Assembly: GCA_021738625.1 (NCBI GenBank)
Contig: JAIPBS010000001.1
Coordinates: forward strand, 62,001-126,000
Origin: Bacteroidales bacterium
GTDB lineage: Bacteria > Bacteroidota > Bacteroidia > Bacteroidales > JAIOZK01
Length of the DNA: 64,000 bases
Reading direction: 5' to 3'
Below are positions 30,413-41,003 of the stretch, piece after piece. The notes below the pieces were generated by a model. That model was not told where the DNA came from and made no database searches. It saw nothing but the letters and a program-made list of their open reading frames with translations. A program made the position numbers and the translations under genes. Within the stretch, counting starts at the first letter, position 1. Every line of letters begins with the position of its first letter.

Positions 30413-30443
30413 GTTAAACAAACAAAATTAGCTTTTGTTTAAT
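30413..30443. promoter_or_regulatory. Inverted repeat in the intergenic region upstream of the MerR-B12 gene
   Basis: TTAAACAAACAAAATTAGCTTTTGTTTAA. Confidence 0.45.
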
Positions 30444-30493
30444 TTTAGTCAAGCTTGTTGTAAACCGAAATTTGTAATTTCGCTGTTAAATCG

Positions 30494-31288
30494 ATGAAAC
30501 TTAACATACCTCAAAATATTGTATTGATCGGAGCCGGGAATGTGGCCTCTCACCTGGGGATAGCGTTGATGCTAAAAGGACTTAATATAGTACAGGTTTA
30601 CTCCCGGACCCTTGAAACTGCAAAAAATCTTGCATTCGAACTGAGTGGGGATTTTACGAACTCTCCCGGTGAGATCGAAACAAATGCAGACCTTTATATT
30701 GTCAGCATCCCCGACCAGGCAACCGGAGAGCTATTGCCACAGATCATGCTGAAAGACGAATTGATTGTTCATACTTCCGGTTCACTTCCCATGAACATAT
30801 TATCCGGGGTTTCAGCAAACCACGGGGTGTTTTATCCCTTGCAAACATTTTCGAAAAAGCGGAAACTCGACTACTCAACCATACCTTTCTGCATTGAAGC
30901 GAATTCCCTGGAAAATCTGGAGAAACTTCATGATCTGGCAGATTTGCTCTCAGGAAGGGTATTTGACCTGGATTCGATTCAGCGCAAGCAGGCTCATCTT
31001 GCGGCTGTGTTTGCCTGCAATTTCAGCAATCATATGTTCAGGATTTCAGACGACATTTTAAAGGAATATGATATCCCTTTCGACCTGCTCAAGCCATTGA
31101 TAACGGAAACAGCCGCCAAGGTAATGGAGCATCACCCAAAAGAAGCTCAAACCGGGCCGGCCTTGCGCAACGACAGTCAGGTGATAGAAGAACACCTCAG
31201 ATTACTTGAAAAACATAAAGACATAAGGGAATTGTACAAACAAATAACCCGCGACATCAACAAACGATTTAATAAAGACAATAAATGA
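30494..31288 (+). CDS. Rossmann-fold/DUF2520 family protein
   Basis: IVLIGAGNVASHLGIAL; HTSGSLPMNIL; GVFYPLQTFSK; FACNFSNHM. Confidence 0.88.
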   Translation: MKLNIPQNIVLIGAGNVASHLGIALMLKGLNIVQVYSRTLETAKNLAFELSGDFTNSPGEIETNADLYIVSIPDQATGELLPQIMLKDELIVHTSGSLPMNILSGVSANHGVFYPLQTFSKKRKLDYSTIPFCIEANSLENLEKLHDLADLLSGRVFDLDSIQRKQAHLAAVFACNFSNHMFRISDDILKEYDIPFDLLKPLITETAAKVMEHHPKEAQTGPALRNDSQVIEEHLRLLEKHKDIRELYKQITRDINKRFNKDNK

Positions 31289-31806
31289 CAAGCTACAAAC
31301 AATTGCTGCAGGAAGTAAACACCTTTATTTTTGATTATGACGGTGTTTTAACAAATGGCATCGTGGTGCTGATGGAAACCGGCGAACACCTGCGCACTGC
31401 CAATGTGAAAGACGGATATGCCATACAACTGGCTGCCAGAAAAGGATACAAAGTAGCCATCATCACCGGTGGATATTCCAAAACCGTGGAAACCAGGTTT
31501 AAAGACCTGAGCGTGACGGATGTGTTTATCGGAGCCAAAAACAAAATGAAAATTTTTAAGGATTATATCGAAGAATATGACCTCGACCCGAAAAACGTAC
31601 TTTATATGGGCGATGATATCCCCGACTACGAAGTCATGAAGAAAGTGGGTGTACCGACCTGCCCCGCCGACGCCGCAGAGGAGATTAAATCCATCTCGAA
31701 ATATATTTCACATTACAAAGGCGGCGAAGGATGTGTGCGGGAGATCATCGAACAGGTGCTTAAAATCCAGGGAAAATGGATGAATAATGATGCTTACGAC
31801 TGGTAA
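31285..31806 (+). CDS. KdsC-like HAD phosphatase
   Basis: FIFDYDGVLTNG, DGYAIQLAARKGYKVAIITG, YMGDDIPDYEVMKKVGVPTCPADA. Confidence 0.9.
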   Translation: MTSYKQLLQEVNTFIFDYDGVLTNGIVVLMETGEHLRTANVKDGYAIQLAARKGYKVAIITGGYSKTVETRFKDLSVTDVFIGAKNKMKIFKDYIEEYDLDPKNVLYMGDDIPDYEVMKKVGVPTCPADAAEEIKSISKYISHYKGGEGCVREIIEQVLKIQGKWMNNDAYDW

Positions 31807-31817
31807 AAAATATTGCT

Positions 31818-32762
31818 ATGCCTTTAATTCTTAAAATGCTCCGACTGCCCAATCTACTGATTGTGATCCTCTCACAAATCCTGATCAGGTATTACATCAT
31901 ATTACCTTATCTGCAAAGGATGGAGTTGCAACCTGCATTACAAACTTCTGACTTCCTCCTTCTTGTGCTTGCTACGGTGCTGATTACAGCCGCAGGTTAT
32001 TTTATCAATGATTATTTTGATGTGGAAGCCGACCGCATCAACAAACCGAAAAAATACCTGGTGGGCAGGGACATCAGCAGGGGCCTGGTGATGATCATGT
32101 ATTATGCACTGAACACCGCCGCCATCGCCATCGGCATTTACCTTGCCTTCCGGCTTGAATCCTTCCAGGTGGCGCTGATCTTCCCATTGGTGATCATCAT
32201 GCTGTGGTATTATTCGTCAAAATACAAGCGAAGCATGCTTTGGGGCAACATTGTAGTTGCCATCCTATCGGGTTTTGTGATCTACATTGTTTGGCTGTTT
32301 GAGGTGTTTGGCATGATCCGGGGTGGAGGTGAGCTTAGCATCAACAGTATAGAAATCTTCAATACATTAAGATGGTTTATCTGGGGGTTTACCTTTTTCG
32401 CTTTTTACACCACCCTGATCAGGGAAATAATGAAAGATACGGAAGATATGGCAGGCGACGCCAAAACGGGTGCGCGAACGCTTCCGCTGTTTATCGGTGT
32501 GAAAAACACCAGGGCCATTTTGTTTGTTCTTGGGCTGATCGGGATGGCAATACTGGCCTATGCACAGTATCTGCTGTCGCTAAAAGGATTCATCTTGGCT
32601 TTTTGGTATCTCCTTTTTAGTGTGCAAATTTTACTGATCGTCAATTTAATACTTTTGGTTCGAGCAAAAGAAAGCAGGAATTTTCATCTCCCGGGCACCC
32701 TGATGAAAGTGATCATGCTTGCAGGGATCATTTCGATGCAATTTATTTACTTTGATTTGTAA
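31818..32762 (+). CDS. UbiA-family prenyltransferase (geranylgeranylglycerol-phosphate geranylgeranyltransferase-like)
   Basis: NDYFDVEADRINKP and DTEDMAGDAKTGARTLP motifs; TM helices. Confidence 0.88.
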   Translation: MPLILKMLRLPNLLIVILSQILIRYYIILPYLQRMELQPALQTSDFLLLVLATVLITAAGYFINDYFDVEADRINKPKKYLVGRDISRGLVMIMYYALNTAAIAIGIYLAFRLESFQVALIFPLVIIMLWYYSSKYKRSMLWGNIVVAILSGFVIYIVWLFEVFGMIRGGGELSINSIEIFNTLRWFIWGFTFFAFYTTLIREIMKDTEDMAGDAKTGARTLPLFIGVKNTRAILFVLGLIGMAILAYAQYLLSLKGFILAFWYLLFSVQILLIVNLILLVRAKESRNFHLPGTLMKVIMLAGIISMQFIYFDL

Positions 32763-32767
32763 ATTCA

Positions 32768-33340
32768 ATGCTAAAGAATTTAAACAAATATGAGATCATA
32801 CTGGTTTCCAAATCACCCCGTCGAAGAAACCTGCTTAAAGCCCTGGGTCTGAAGTTTAGCACAGATGCCGTAGATTTAGACGAAAGCATCCCGGCCAATA
32901 TGCCAACTGAAAAGGCCGCCCTGTTTTTGGCAGAAAAAAAAGCAAGCACTTATCAAATCAAAAACAATCAATTGATCATCACCGCCGACACTATTGTTTG
33001 TTTGGGCGATGAGGTACTCGGAAAACCTGCTGGACGAAAGGAAGCGCAACAAATGTTGCGAAAGCTTTCAGGCAATGTACATGATGTGATCACCGGGGTT
33101 TGCATCAAGACTTCTGAAAAACAGTTTTTATTCTCATCAACAACAGAAGTGCATTTTAAAGAGCTTTGCGAAAAAGAGATCAGCCACTATATCGATGTTT
33201 ACAAACCCTATGATAAAGCAGGGTCCTACGGCATACAGGAATGGATCGGTTACATCGGTATCGACTATATCAAAGGTTCCTTTTACAATGTAATGGGTCT
33301 CCCGGTTCAAAAGCTCTATAAAGAACTCCTAAAATGCTAG
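32768..33340 (+). CDS. maf: Maf-like nucleotide pyrophosphatase
   Basis: SKSPRRRNLLKALG, ITADTIVCLGDEVLGKP, DKAGSYGIQEWIGYIGIDYIKGSFYNVMGLP. Confidence 0.95.
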   Translation: MLKNLNKYEIILVSKSPRRRNLLKALGLKFSTDAVDLDESIPANMPTEKAALFLAEKKASTYQIKNNQLIITADTIVCLGDEVLGKPAGRKEAQQMLRKLSGNVHDVITGVCIKTSEKQFLFSSTTEVHFKELCEKEISHYIDVYKPYDKAGSYGIQEWIGYIGIDYIKGSFYNVMGLPVQKLYKELLKC

Positions 33341-33444
33341 TCTATTGAGACATTCATTTTAAACACATGATTTTTTTATGTTGTCTATCTGAATTTATGC
33401 ATAAAAAAATTCATGTACTTTTGTTCAAACAAAACTATTCAATC

Positions 33445-34050
33445 ATGAAATCCCGTTTCGCCTTAGGACATATATTTAGGTGGTTTATGCAGGGGCTGAT
33501 TATCATTGCTCCGCTCACCATCACCTTATATATATTATACCTGATTTTTAACTACGTGGACGGCATTCTTGAAAAACAACTTACCCAATTGCTTGGGGTT
33601 GGCATACCAGGCCTGGGAATTATAGTGATCTTCATCGGATTAACGATCATTGGATATTTGGGATCAACCATTTTGTTCAGGCCCATAGTTAGATATTTCG
33701 ATAAGCTCATCAGCAAAACTCCCCTGATCAAGATCATCTATACCTCACTCAAAGATTTTTTCTCGGCCTTCGTCGGCCAGAAAAAAAGATTTAACGAGCC
33801 GGTGCTGATCAGGATCAACAAAGATACCGAGCTTCAGAAGATCGGTTTCGTCACCAATCATGATTTAACTTTGCTTGGAATTGCCGGTGAGATGGTAGCA
33901 GTATATCTGCCCCACTCATACAATTTTTCGGGCAATCTTTTTGTTGTACCTGCGGAACGCGTAACAAAATTGAATGCCAAACCGGCCGATGTGATGAAAT
34001 TTGTCATCTCTGCCGGTATCACTGATATAGAAACAAAAGAAGAAAAATAA
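33445..34050 (+). CDS. DUF502 family membrane protein
   Basis: GLIIIAPLTITLYILYLIF...GIPGLGIIVIFIGLTIIGYLGS...PLIKIIYTSLKDF; ATG at 33445 more likely than 33367. Confidence 0.85.
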   Translation: MKSRFALGHIFRWFMQGLIIIAPLTITLYILYLIFNYVDGILEKQLTQLLGVGIPGLGIIVIFIGLTIIGYLGSTILFRPIVRYFDKLISKTPLIKIIYTSLKDFFSAFVGQKKRFNEPVLIRINKDTELQKIGFVTNHDLTLLGIAGEMVAVYLPHSYNFSGNLFVVPAERVTKLNAKPADVMKFVISAGITDIETKEEK

Positions 34051-34052
34051 AG

Positions 34053-34826
34053 ATGGGAAAACCAGTCATACTAATTACGAACGATGACGGATTGAATGCC
34101 CCGGGCCTTCGTAAGCTGATCAACATCATGCGACCCCTGGGTAAAATATATGTGGTTGGAAGCGAACGTCCCATGTCGGGTACCGGCCATGCCATTACGG
34201 TACGCGAACCGCTCAGGCTCACTCCGGTGGCCAAAGAAGACAACTATGAAGAGTATTTTTGCAGCGGCACTCCGGTGGATTGCGTTAAGCTTGGTAGCCA
34301 GATTGTGATCGGAAGAAAACCCGACTTGCTTGTTTCGGGAATCAACCACGGTTCCAATGCTTCGGTGAATGTGGTTTATTCGGGAACAATGGCCGCCGTA
34401 ATCGAGGGATGCATCGACGGCATTCCCTCCATTGGTTATTCCCTGCTCGACTACAGCCACAAAGCAAATTTCAGTGCCTGCGATCCCTATGTAATGAAAA
34501 TCGCCCAAACGGTGCTCGAAAAAGGATTGCCCAAAGGCACCTGCCTGAATGTGAACATCCCGGCTGTGAACGGCTCGGAGATCAAAGGAATGAAGGTGTG
34601 CCGGCAGGCCAACGCCCGTTGGGAGGAAGAATTCGACATCAGGAAAGATCCGGCCAACAAGGAGTATTACTGGCTGACCGGCATATTCAAACACCTGGAT
34701 GACGGCAAAGACACCGATCAGTGGGCGCTCGAAAACAACTTTGTTTCGGTTGTTCCTGTGCATTATGATTTAACTGCGCATCAAGCGCTTAAAGAAATCA
34801 ATAACTGGAAACTGAATGGGAATTAA
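34053..34826 (+). CDS. surE: 5'/3'-nucleotidase SurE
   Basis: ILITNDDGLNAPGLRKL, GTPVDCVKLG, VSGINHGSNASVNVVYSGTMAAVIEG. Confidence 0.96.
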   Translation: MGKPVILITNDDGLNAPGLRKLINIMRPLGKIYVVGSERPMSGTGHAITVREPLRLTPVAKEDNYEEYFCSGTPVDCVKLGSQIVIGRKPDLLVSGINHGSNASVNVVYSGTMAAVIEGCIDGIPSIGYSLLDYSHKANFSACDPYVMKIAQTVLEKGLPKGTCLNVNIPAVNGSEIKGMKVCRQANARWEEEFDIRKDPANKEYYWLTGIFKHLDDGKDTDQWALENNFVSVVPVHYDLTAHQALKEINNWKLNGN

Positions 34827-35106
34827 AATCCTGAAAAAAGATAGTCAATTTTTGGGAGTTCTGCTCGGACTTCTATTACCGGGGTTGTTTTTTGGCTTGC
34901 TGTTCATCCTTGATCTGATCTTTTCAAATCTTTTAAAAACCGAAGAAATATTAAGCATTGAGCTGATCAAGCTGCTTAGCATTTTCGTAAACATCATACC
35001 CATAAGGTATTACTTTTTAAAATTAAAATACGAGCTGACCGGCAGAGGAGTGTTGCTGGTCACCTTTATATATGTGGTTGTTTATTTCTGGCTTATATAC
35101 AACTAA
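34816..35106 (+). CDS. Small membrane protein
   Basis: Overlaps surE end; three hydrophobic segments. Confidence 0.65.
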   Translation: MGIKILKKDSQFLGVLLGLLLPGLFFGLLFILDLIFSNLLKTEEILSIELIKLLSIFVNIIPIRYYFLKLKYELTGRGVLLVTFIYVVVYFWLIYN

Positions 35107-35115
35107 GGGAATCAC

Positions 35116-36228
35116 ATGAGATATTACATCATAGCCGGTGAAGCAAGCGGCGACCTGCATGCATCCAATTTGATGAAGGCGCTCAAAACAGGCGATCCAA
35201 ATGCTGAATTCAGGTTTTGGGGCGGCGACCGCATGAAGGCAATTGGGGGTGATTTGGTAATGCACTACCGTGATCTGGCTTTCATGGGATTTTTTGAAGT
35301 GGTGCAAAACCTGAATACCATCCTCAGCAACCTGAAATTCTGCAAACAAGACATTCTTGATTACAAACCTGACGCCCTGATCCTGGTCGATTATCCCGGT
35401 TTCAATTTAAGAATTGCCGATTTTGCCCATCAGCAAAAGCTGAAGGTCTTTTATTATATCTCCCCTCAGTTGTGGGCCTGGAAACGGAACCGCGTGAAAA
35501 TTGTAAAGCGGGCTGTGGATAAAATGTTTGTGATCCTTCCTTTCGAAAAAAACTTCTACAGGGAATATGACGTGGATGTAGATTTTGTTGGCCATCCCCT
35601 TTTGGATGCTTTGGAAGATTATCAGTTTGCTGATAAAAATGAGTTTATTCAAAAGAATAAGCTTGACAGCAGGCCTGTAATCGCACTACTTCCCGGCAGC
35701 CGCAAACAGGAAGTCAGCACCATGCTTTCGATCATGATGAAGATAGCACATGCTTTCAGGGATTATCAGTTTGTGACCGGGGCGGCTCCTTCACTGGATG
35801 ATGATTTCTATCACAACATTTTAAAAAACAGCGACATTAAGCTGGTGAGCGATCAAACCTATGACCTGCTTAAAAATGCCGAAGCAGCAATAGTCACCTC
35901 CGGCACGGCCACCCTGGAAACCGCATTGATCGGAACACCTGAAGTGGTTTGTTATAAAGGCAATTTCATTTCTTACCAGATTGCTAAACGACTGGTGCAT
36001 GTGGATTATATTTCACTGGTCAACCTGATCATGGAAAAAGAAATTGTGAAAGAGCTGATCCAAAACCAGCTAAACCCCAGAAACCTGAAAAAAGTGCTTG
36101 ACAAACTTTTGTTTGACAACCAATACAAAAGTCAATTGCATGAAGACTACGGGCGCTTACGTGAGAAACTGGGCGGACCGGGCGCCTCTGAAAATACGGC
36201 AAAGCTTATTCTGGAATACCTCGGTTAA
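35116..36228 (+). CDS. lpxB: Lipid-A-disaccharide synthase
   Basis: YYIIAGEASGDLHASNLMKAL, YISPQLWAWKRNRVK, LLPGSRKQEV, SGTATLETAL. Confidence 0.95.
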   Translation: MRYYIIAGEASGDLHASNLMKALKTGDPNAEFRFWGGDRMKAIGGDLVMHYRDLAFMGFFEVVQNLNTILSNLKFCKQDILDYKPDALILVDYPGFNLRIADFAHQQKLKVFYYISPQLWAWKRNRVKIVKRAVDKMFVILPFEKNFYREYDVDVDFVGHPLLDALEDYQFADKNEFIQKNKLDSRPVIALLPGSRKQEVSTMLSIMMKIAHAFRDYQFVTGAAPSLDDDFYHNILKNSDIKLVSDQTYDLLKNAEAAIVTSGTATLETALIGTPEVVCYKGNFISYQIAKRLVHVDYISLVNLIMEKEIVKELIQNQLNPRNLKKVLDKLLFDNQYKSQLHEDYGRLREKLGGPGASENTAKLILEYLG

Positions 36229-36307
36229 TTTCCTTTTCATTTTTTAAATCTTATCAGGAACCTTTCCGTTTTCGAGGGGATTTATTATAAACGGCAAATA
36301 AAGCAGG

Positions 36308-38410
36308 GTGAACCACTGGCATAAATATCCTTTTATCCGGCTGATCATTCCTTTTATTCTGGGAATAATCCTGGCAAAATCCCATTTATACGATCTTTAT
36401 ATAACAAGCTCAATCTTCCTGTTTCTTTTCACAATTCTTATCATTACAGGAGTAAAAAGAAAACTCTTTTCTGCATATAAAGATCGTTGGATATATGGCA
36501 TCCTGTTAAACCTTTTCTTATTGCTAAGTGGTCTCTCCCTGGCCCGGCTTCATCAAGATCATCTCAGGATTGAAAAAAAAAGCCTAAAGGAGGCATCAGC
36601 CGGATTTTTCATTTGTAACATCAGCAGGCCCGGAGTGCAAAAAGCAAACAGCGTGCAATACAAAGCAAGGGTGACGGCCTATAAAAACGAGAACAAAAAC
36701 TGGCAAAAAGCCATTGGCGATATTCTTGTTTATGTTGATAAGGAATCGCTTGGCTTACCCACCTATGGCAACCGGATCATTTTCAAATCAAAGCTGCAGC
36801 AAATCGAGCCTCCGGGCAATCCGCACGAATTTGATTATAAAGGATACCTGGCCGAAAGAGGCATTTTCTATCAAACATATATCAAAAAAGATGATTTCAA
36901 AGTAATTGATTCGGGAAAAGGAAATTCCCTGCTGAAAACCTCTTTCACGCTAAGGAACAATTTTCTGGACCTTCTTAAAGCACATGGACTGCAAGGAGAG
37001 GAATTTCAGATTGCCTCTGCCATACTGGCCGGCAAGGACGACGAACTCGACAGGCAATTGCGCAGCAATTATGCAGGCGCCGGCGCCATGCACATCCTCT
37101 GTGTTTCGGGTTTGCATGTAGGCATCATTTATTTGTTTTTCGGCTTTATGCTGAACGGCCTGAAAAAGCTGAAACACGGCAGGTACATTCGCGCTGTATT
37201 GCTTTTGCTGATCATCTGGTTTTACGCGATGATCACGGGCATGGCCCCCTCCGTGCTCAGGGCGGCCACCATGTTCAGTTTTGTGGTGATCGGTTCCACC
37301 TTCGAACGACAAACCAATATTTACAACACCCTGGCGGCTTCCGCTTTTTTTCTACTGATGATCAACCCCGCTATGCTCAACGAAATCGGGTTTCAGCTTT
37401 CCTATGCTGCCGTTTTCGCTATCGTTTGGATACAACCCTTTCTTGACAAGCTTTTAGTTTTTGAAAACAAACTGCTGAGATATTTCTGGGGGATCCTCAC
37501 CGTATCGGTCGCCGCACAGTTGGGAACTTTCCCGATCGCTTTGTTTTATTTTCACCAGTTCCCCAATTATTTTTTCCTGACGAACCTGTTTGTGATCCCG
37601 CTTTCGTTTCTGATCGTTTCGGGCGGATTGATAATGGTGCTGTTTTCGTGGTGGCCTTTGCTCTCTTCAGGCGTCGCATTCCTGCTCGACAAACTTGTGT
37701 TTGCCCTGAACCATTCGGTCGAATTGATCAGCAGTTTGCCTGAAGCGGTTTCAAAACAAATTTTGCTCAATTTTTTCGAGCTGATTATGATTTACCTGAT
37801 CATCGTCCTGAGTGTTCATGTTTTAAAAAACAAACAATTCAAACTGATTAAATATGCACTTTTGTTATTGATCGTGTTTTTTGTTGAGCGCTCCGTGATC
37901 AGGAGTGTTCAGCTAAAGCAAACAAAGTTCTTCGTGTACGATATCCGTAACCATCTGGCCATGGAATATATGCAAGGCCGCCACAGCGTTTTCATCGCTG
38001 ATTCGATGCTGATGAAAAATGATCAGACAATCGAATACCATATCCTCGGAAACCGCACGGCAAACGGGATCAACCAAACCACAAATCTCATCTGGCCAAC
38101 CGACACTTTATTAAATGGTATTTTGATCAAATCGCCCTTTTTTATGATAGAAAATAAAACCGGTTTTGTGCTTAACAAAAAGAACAGCAAACATGTGAAC
38201 CAAAATCAATTGAATGTCAATATTCTTATTTATAACAGGAATCCATATGCAGAGCTGCCGGAAACAAATTCTTCGCTGAAACAACAAAACATAATCTCCG
38301 CCCCGACCAATTCTGAATTTTTCGACAAACGCCTCAGAAAGGCAGCAGACAGCCTCATCATTCCGGTTCATTTTACCCGGCAGAACGGAGCCTTCATCCT
38401 GAAATTCTAA
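36308..38410 (+). CDS. ComEC/Rec2-family competence protein (no recognisable C-terminal metallo-beta-lactamase motif)
   Basis: DUF4131-like N-terminus; HILCVSGLHVGIIY, TGMAPSVLRAATMF; no HxHxDH seen. Confidence 0.88.
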   Translation: MNHWHKYPFIRLIIPFILGIILAKSHLYDLYITSSIFLFLFTILIITGVKRKLFSAYKDRWIYGILLNLFLLLSGLSLARLHQDHLRIEKKSLKEASAGFFICNISRPGVQKANSVQYKARVTAYKNENKNWQKAIGDILVYVDKESLGLPTYGNRIIFKSKLQQIEPPGNPHEFDYKGYLAERGIFYQTYIKKDDFKVIDSGKGNSLLKTSFTLRNNFLDLLKAHGLQGEEFQIASAILAGKDDELDRQLRSNYAGAGAMHILCVSGLHVGIIYLFFGFMLNGLKKLKHGRYIRAVLLLLIIWFYAMITGMAPSVLRAATMFSFVVIGSTFERQTNIYNTLAASAFFLLMINPAMLNEIGFQLSYAAVFAIVWIQPFLDKLLVFENKLLRYFWGILTVSVAAQLGTFPIALFYFHQFPNYFFLTNLFVIPLSFLIVSGGLIMVLFSWWPLLSSGVAFLLDKLVFALNHSVELISSLPEAVSKQILLNFFELIMIYLIIVLSVHVLKNKQFKLIKYALLLLIVFFVERSVIRSVQLKQTKFFVYDIRNHLAMEYMQGRHSVFIADSMLMKNDQTIEYHILGNRTANGINQTTNLIWPTDTLLNGILIKSPFFMIENKTGFVLNKKNSKHVNQNQLNVNILIYNRNPYAELPETNSSLKQQNIISAPTNSEFFDKRLRKAADSLIIPVHFTRQNGAFILKF

Positions 38411-38445
38411 AACCTCATTTTTGTTTATTTTTGCAACACAGAACA

Positions 38446-39099
38446 ATGGCGGAGAAAAACATAAATATTATTATTGTTGATGACCATGAGATTTTCAGGA
38501 ATGGTTTGAAAATGGTCCTGAACAGACTTAAGTATGTCAACATCCTGGCGGAAGCCTCCAATGGCAAAGAATTCCTGGAGCTATTGCCCAACCATCATCC
38601 CGACATTGTATTGATGGACATTGAAATGCCTGTAATGAACGGGATAGAAGCCAGCGATAAAGCCATGAAAGAATACCCCGGCTTAAAGATCATTGCTCTG
38701 ACCATGTTCAATGATGATGAATACATTCAAAGCATGATCGACGCCGGTGTAAAGGGATTTCTTATCAAAAATATAAAAAAAGACATACTCGACCGGGCCT
38801 TGCAGGAAGTGAACAACGGAGGCAATTACTATTCTCAGGAACTCATGCAATTTTTTACCCGCCGGCTCACTAAGGAAGACGACAAAAGCAAGGAAGAGGA
38901 GTTGAATATCACCAAACGCGAAAAAGAGATCCTGCAACTGATGGCCGAGGGTATGAACAATAAGGAGATCGCCGACAGCCTTTTTGTAAGCGAGCGCACC
39001 ATCATCGGACACAAATCCAACCTGCTTGCAAAAACCGGCTGCAAAAACACCATCGGATTGCTTGCTTATGCCATTAAGAATAAGTTGGTTGAGATTTAA
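38446..39099 (+). CDS. NarL/LuxR-family response regulator
   Basis: IIIVDDHEIFRNGLK receiver; TKREKEILQLMAEGMNNKEIADSLFVSERTIIGHKSN HTH. Confidence 0.93.
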   Translation: MAEKNINIIIVDDHEIFRNGLKMVLNRLKYVNILAEASNGKEFLELLPNHHPDIVLMDIEMPVMNGIEASDKAMKEYPGLKIIALTMFNDDEYIQSMIDAGVKGFLIKNIKKDILDRALQEVNNGGNYYSQELMQFFTRRLTKEDDKSKEEELNITKREKEILQLMAEGMNNKEIADSLFVSERTIIGHKSNLLAKTGCKNTIGLLAYAIKNKLVEI

Positions 39100-39187
39100 T
39101 CAATGCTCCAGCACTCCAGTACTCCATTGCCCCATCTTCCACACCAATTTTAACTAATTTTACACCTTCATAAAAACACTTTTTAAT

Positions 39188-40876
39188 ATGCCGGACGATA
39201 AAAAAATAATCTTCTCCATGGTGAATGTCAGCAAGAAGACACCACAGGGGAAACAGATCATCAAAAATATTTACCTCTCATTTTTTTATGGCGCCAAGAT
39301 CGGTTTGCTGGGATTGAACGGGGCCGGGAAATCCACCGTTTTGCGAATCATTGCCGGACTGGAAAAAGAATTTGAAGGCGAGGTAGTTTTCTCGCCTGGA
39401 TATTCGGTTGGCTTCCTGCCCCAGGAACCGCAACTGGACGAGGATAAAACCGTTATCGATATTGTGAAAGAAGGTGTACAGGAAACCGTCGACCTTTTGC
39501 AAGAATACGAAAAGATCAATGAATCCTTCATGGATGAAGAGATCATGAACGATCCCGACAAGATGAATGCGCTGATTGAAAAACAAAGCAAAGTACAGGA
39601 AGAGATCGACCGCCTGGAAGCCTGGGACCTGGATGCGAAACTGGAACTGGCCATGAACGCCCTGCGCACGCCCGAAGGCAACACTCCGGTCAGCATTCTG
39701 TCGGGGGGTGAACGGCGCAGAGTGGCGCTTTGCCGTCTACTGCTTCAGGAACCCGAAATCCTTTTGCTGGATGAGCCCACCAACCACCTGGATGCCGAAT
39801 CGGTGCATTGGCTCGAGCAACACCTCAATCAATACAAGGGAACGGTGATCGCCGTAACCCACGACCGCTACTTCCTCGACAATGTGGCCGGCTGGATCCT
39901 GGAACTCGACAGAGGAGAAGGCATTCCATTCAAAGGAAATTATACTTCCTGGCTGGAACAAAAACTCAATCGCCTTGAGCAGGAGCAAAAGCAGGAAACC
40001 AAACGCCAAAAGGCCCTCAAACGCGAACTGGAATGGGCCAGGAAAGGACCCAAAGGCCGCCATAGCAAAGGCAAGGCCCGCCTGAACAATTATGAATCCA
40101 TGATGGCCGAAGACATCAAAGAAAAGGAGGCCAAAATTGAAATTCCCATCCCCAACGGGCCGCGCCTCGGGAAAAATGTGGTGGAAGCCATAAATGTTAA
40201 AAAGGCTTATGGTGATAACCTACTCATCGAAGATCTGAATTTCACCCTGCCCCAGGCAGGTATTGTGGGTGTGATCGGACCGAACGGAGCCGGCAAGACC
40301 ACCCTGTTCCGCATGATCCTGGGTGAGGAAAAGCCGGATGCAGGGGAGATCAAGATCGGTGAAACCGTTATGATCGGTTATGTGGATCAAAGGCATGCCG
40401 ATCTGGATCCGGAGAGATCAGTCTTTGAAGTGGTGAGCGGCGGACATGAGGATATCGAAATCGGCGGTCAGAGGATCAACGCCAGGGCATATGTCAGCCG
40501 GTTCAATTTCAGCGGACCCGACCAGCAGAAAAAAGTGGGCGTGCTTTCGGGCGGCGAACGCAACCGCCTGCACCTGGCCCTCACCCTGAAAACCGAGGCC
40601 AACCTCCTGCTGCTGGACGAACCCACCAACGACATCGACGTGAACACCTTGCGCGCCCTGGAAGAAGGTATTGAGAACTTTGCCGGATGTGTGATGGTCA
40701 TCAGCCACGACCGCTGGTTCCTCGATCGCATCTGCACCCATATCCTGGCCTTTGAAGGCAACTCCTCGGCCTACTATTTTGAAGGCACATTCAGCGAATA
40801 TGAGGAAAACCGACGCAAACGCCTGGGCAAAGACATCATCCCCGAAAGGGTGAAGTATAAAAAGCTGACGCGCTAA
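39188..40876 (+). CDS. ettA: ABC-F protein EttA
   Basis: Two Walker A (GLNGAGKST, GPNGAGKTT), two LSGGER signatures, KGPKGRHSKGKARL linker. Confidence 0.95.
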   Translation: MPDDKKIIFSMVNVSKKTPQGKQIIKNIYLSFFYGAKIGLLGLNGAGKSTVLRIIAGLEKEFEGEVVFSPGYSVGFLPQEPQLDEDKTVIDIVKEGVQETVDLLQEYEKINESFMDEEIMNDPDKMNALIEKQSKVQEEIDRLEAWDLDAKLELAMNALRTPEGNTPVSILSGGERRRVALCRLLLQEPEILLLDEPTNHLDAESVHWLEQHLNQYKGTVIAVTHDRYFLDNVAGWILELDRGEGIPFKGNYTSWLEQKLNRLEQEQKQETKRQKALKRELEWARKGPKGRHSKGKARLNNYESMMAEDIKEKEAKIEIPIPNGPRLGKNVVEAINVKKAYGDNLLIEDLNFTLPQAGIVGVIGPNGAGKTTLFRMILGEEKPDAGEIKIGETVMIGYVDQRHADLDPERSVFEVVSGGHEDIEIGGQRINARAYVSRFNFSGPDQQKKVGVLSGGERNRLHLALTLKTEANLLLLDEPTNDIDVNTLRALEEGIENFAGCVMVISHDRWFLDRICTHILAFEGNSSAYYFEGTFSEYEENRRKRLGKDIIPERVKYKKLTR

Positions 40877-41003
40877 GCTTAAAATCGGATTCCATTAAAA
40901 GAGGCTGGACAATGCATCAAAGGGATTCACGGTAGAGCCGCAAAGAATAAGATTCTAATAATTGCGGCTATGCGTAAAAACTTTGCCTTAATGGATAAAC
41001 TCT

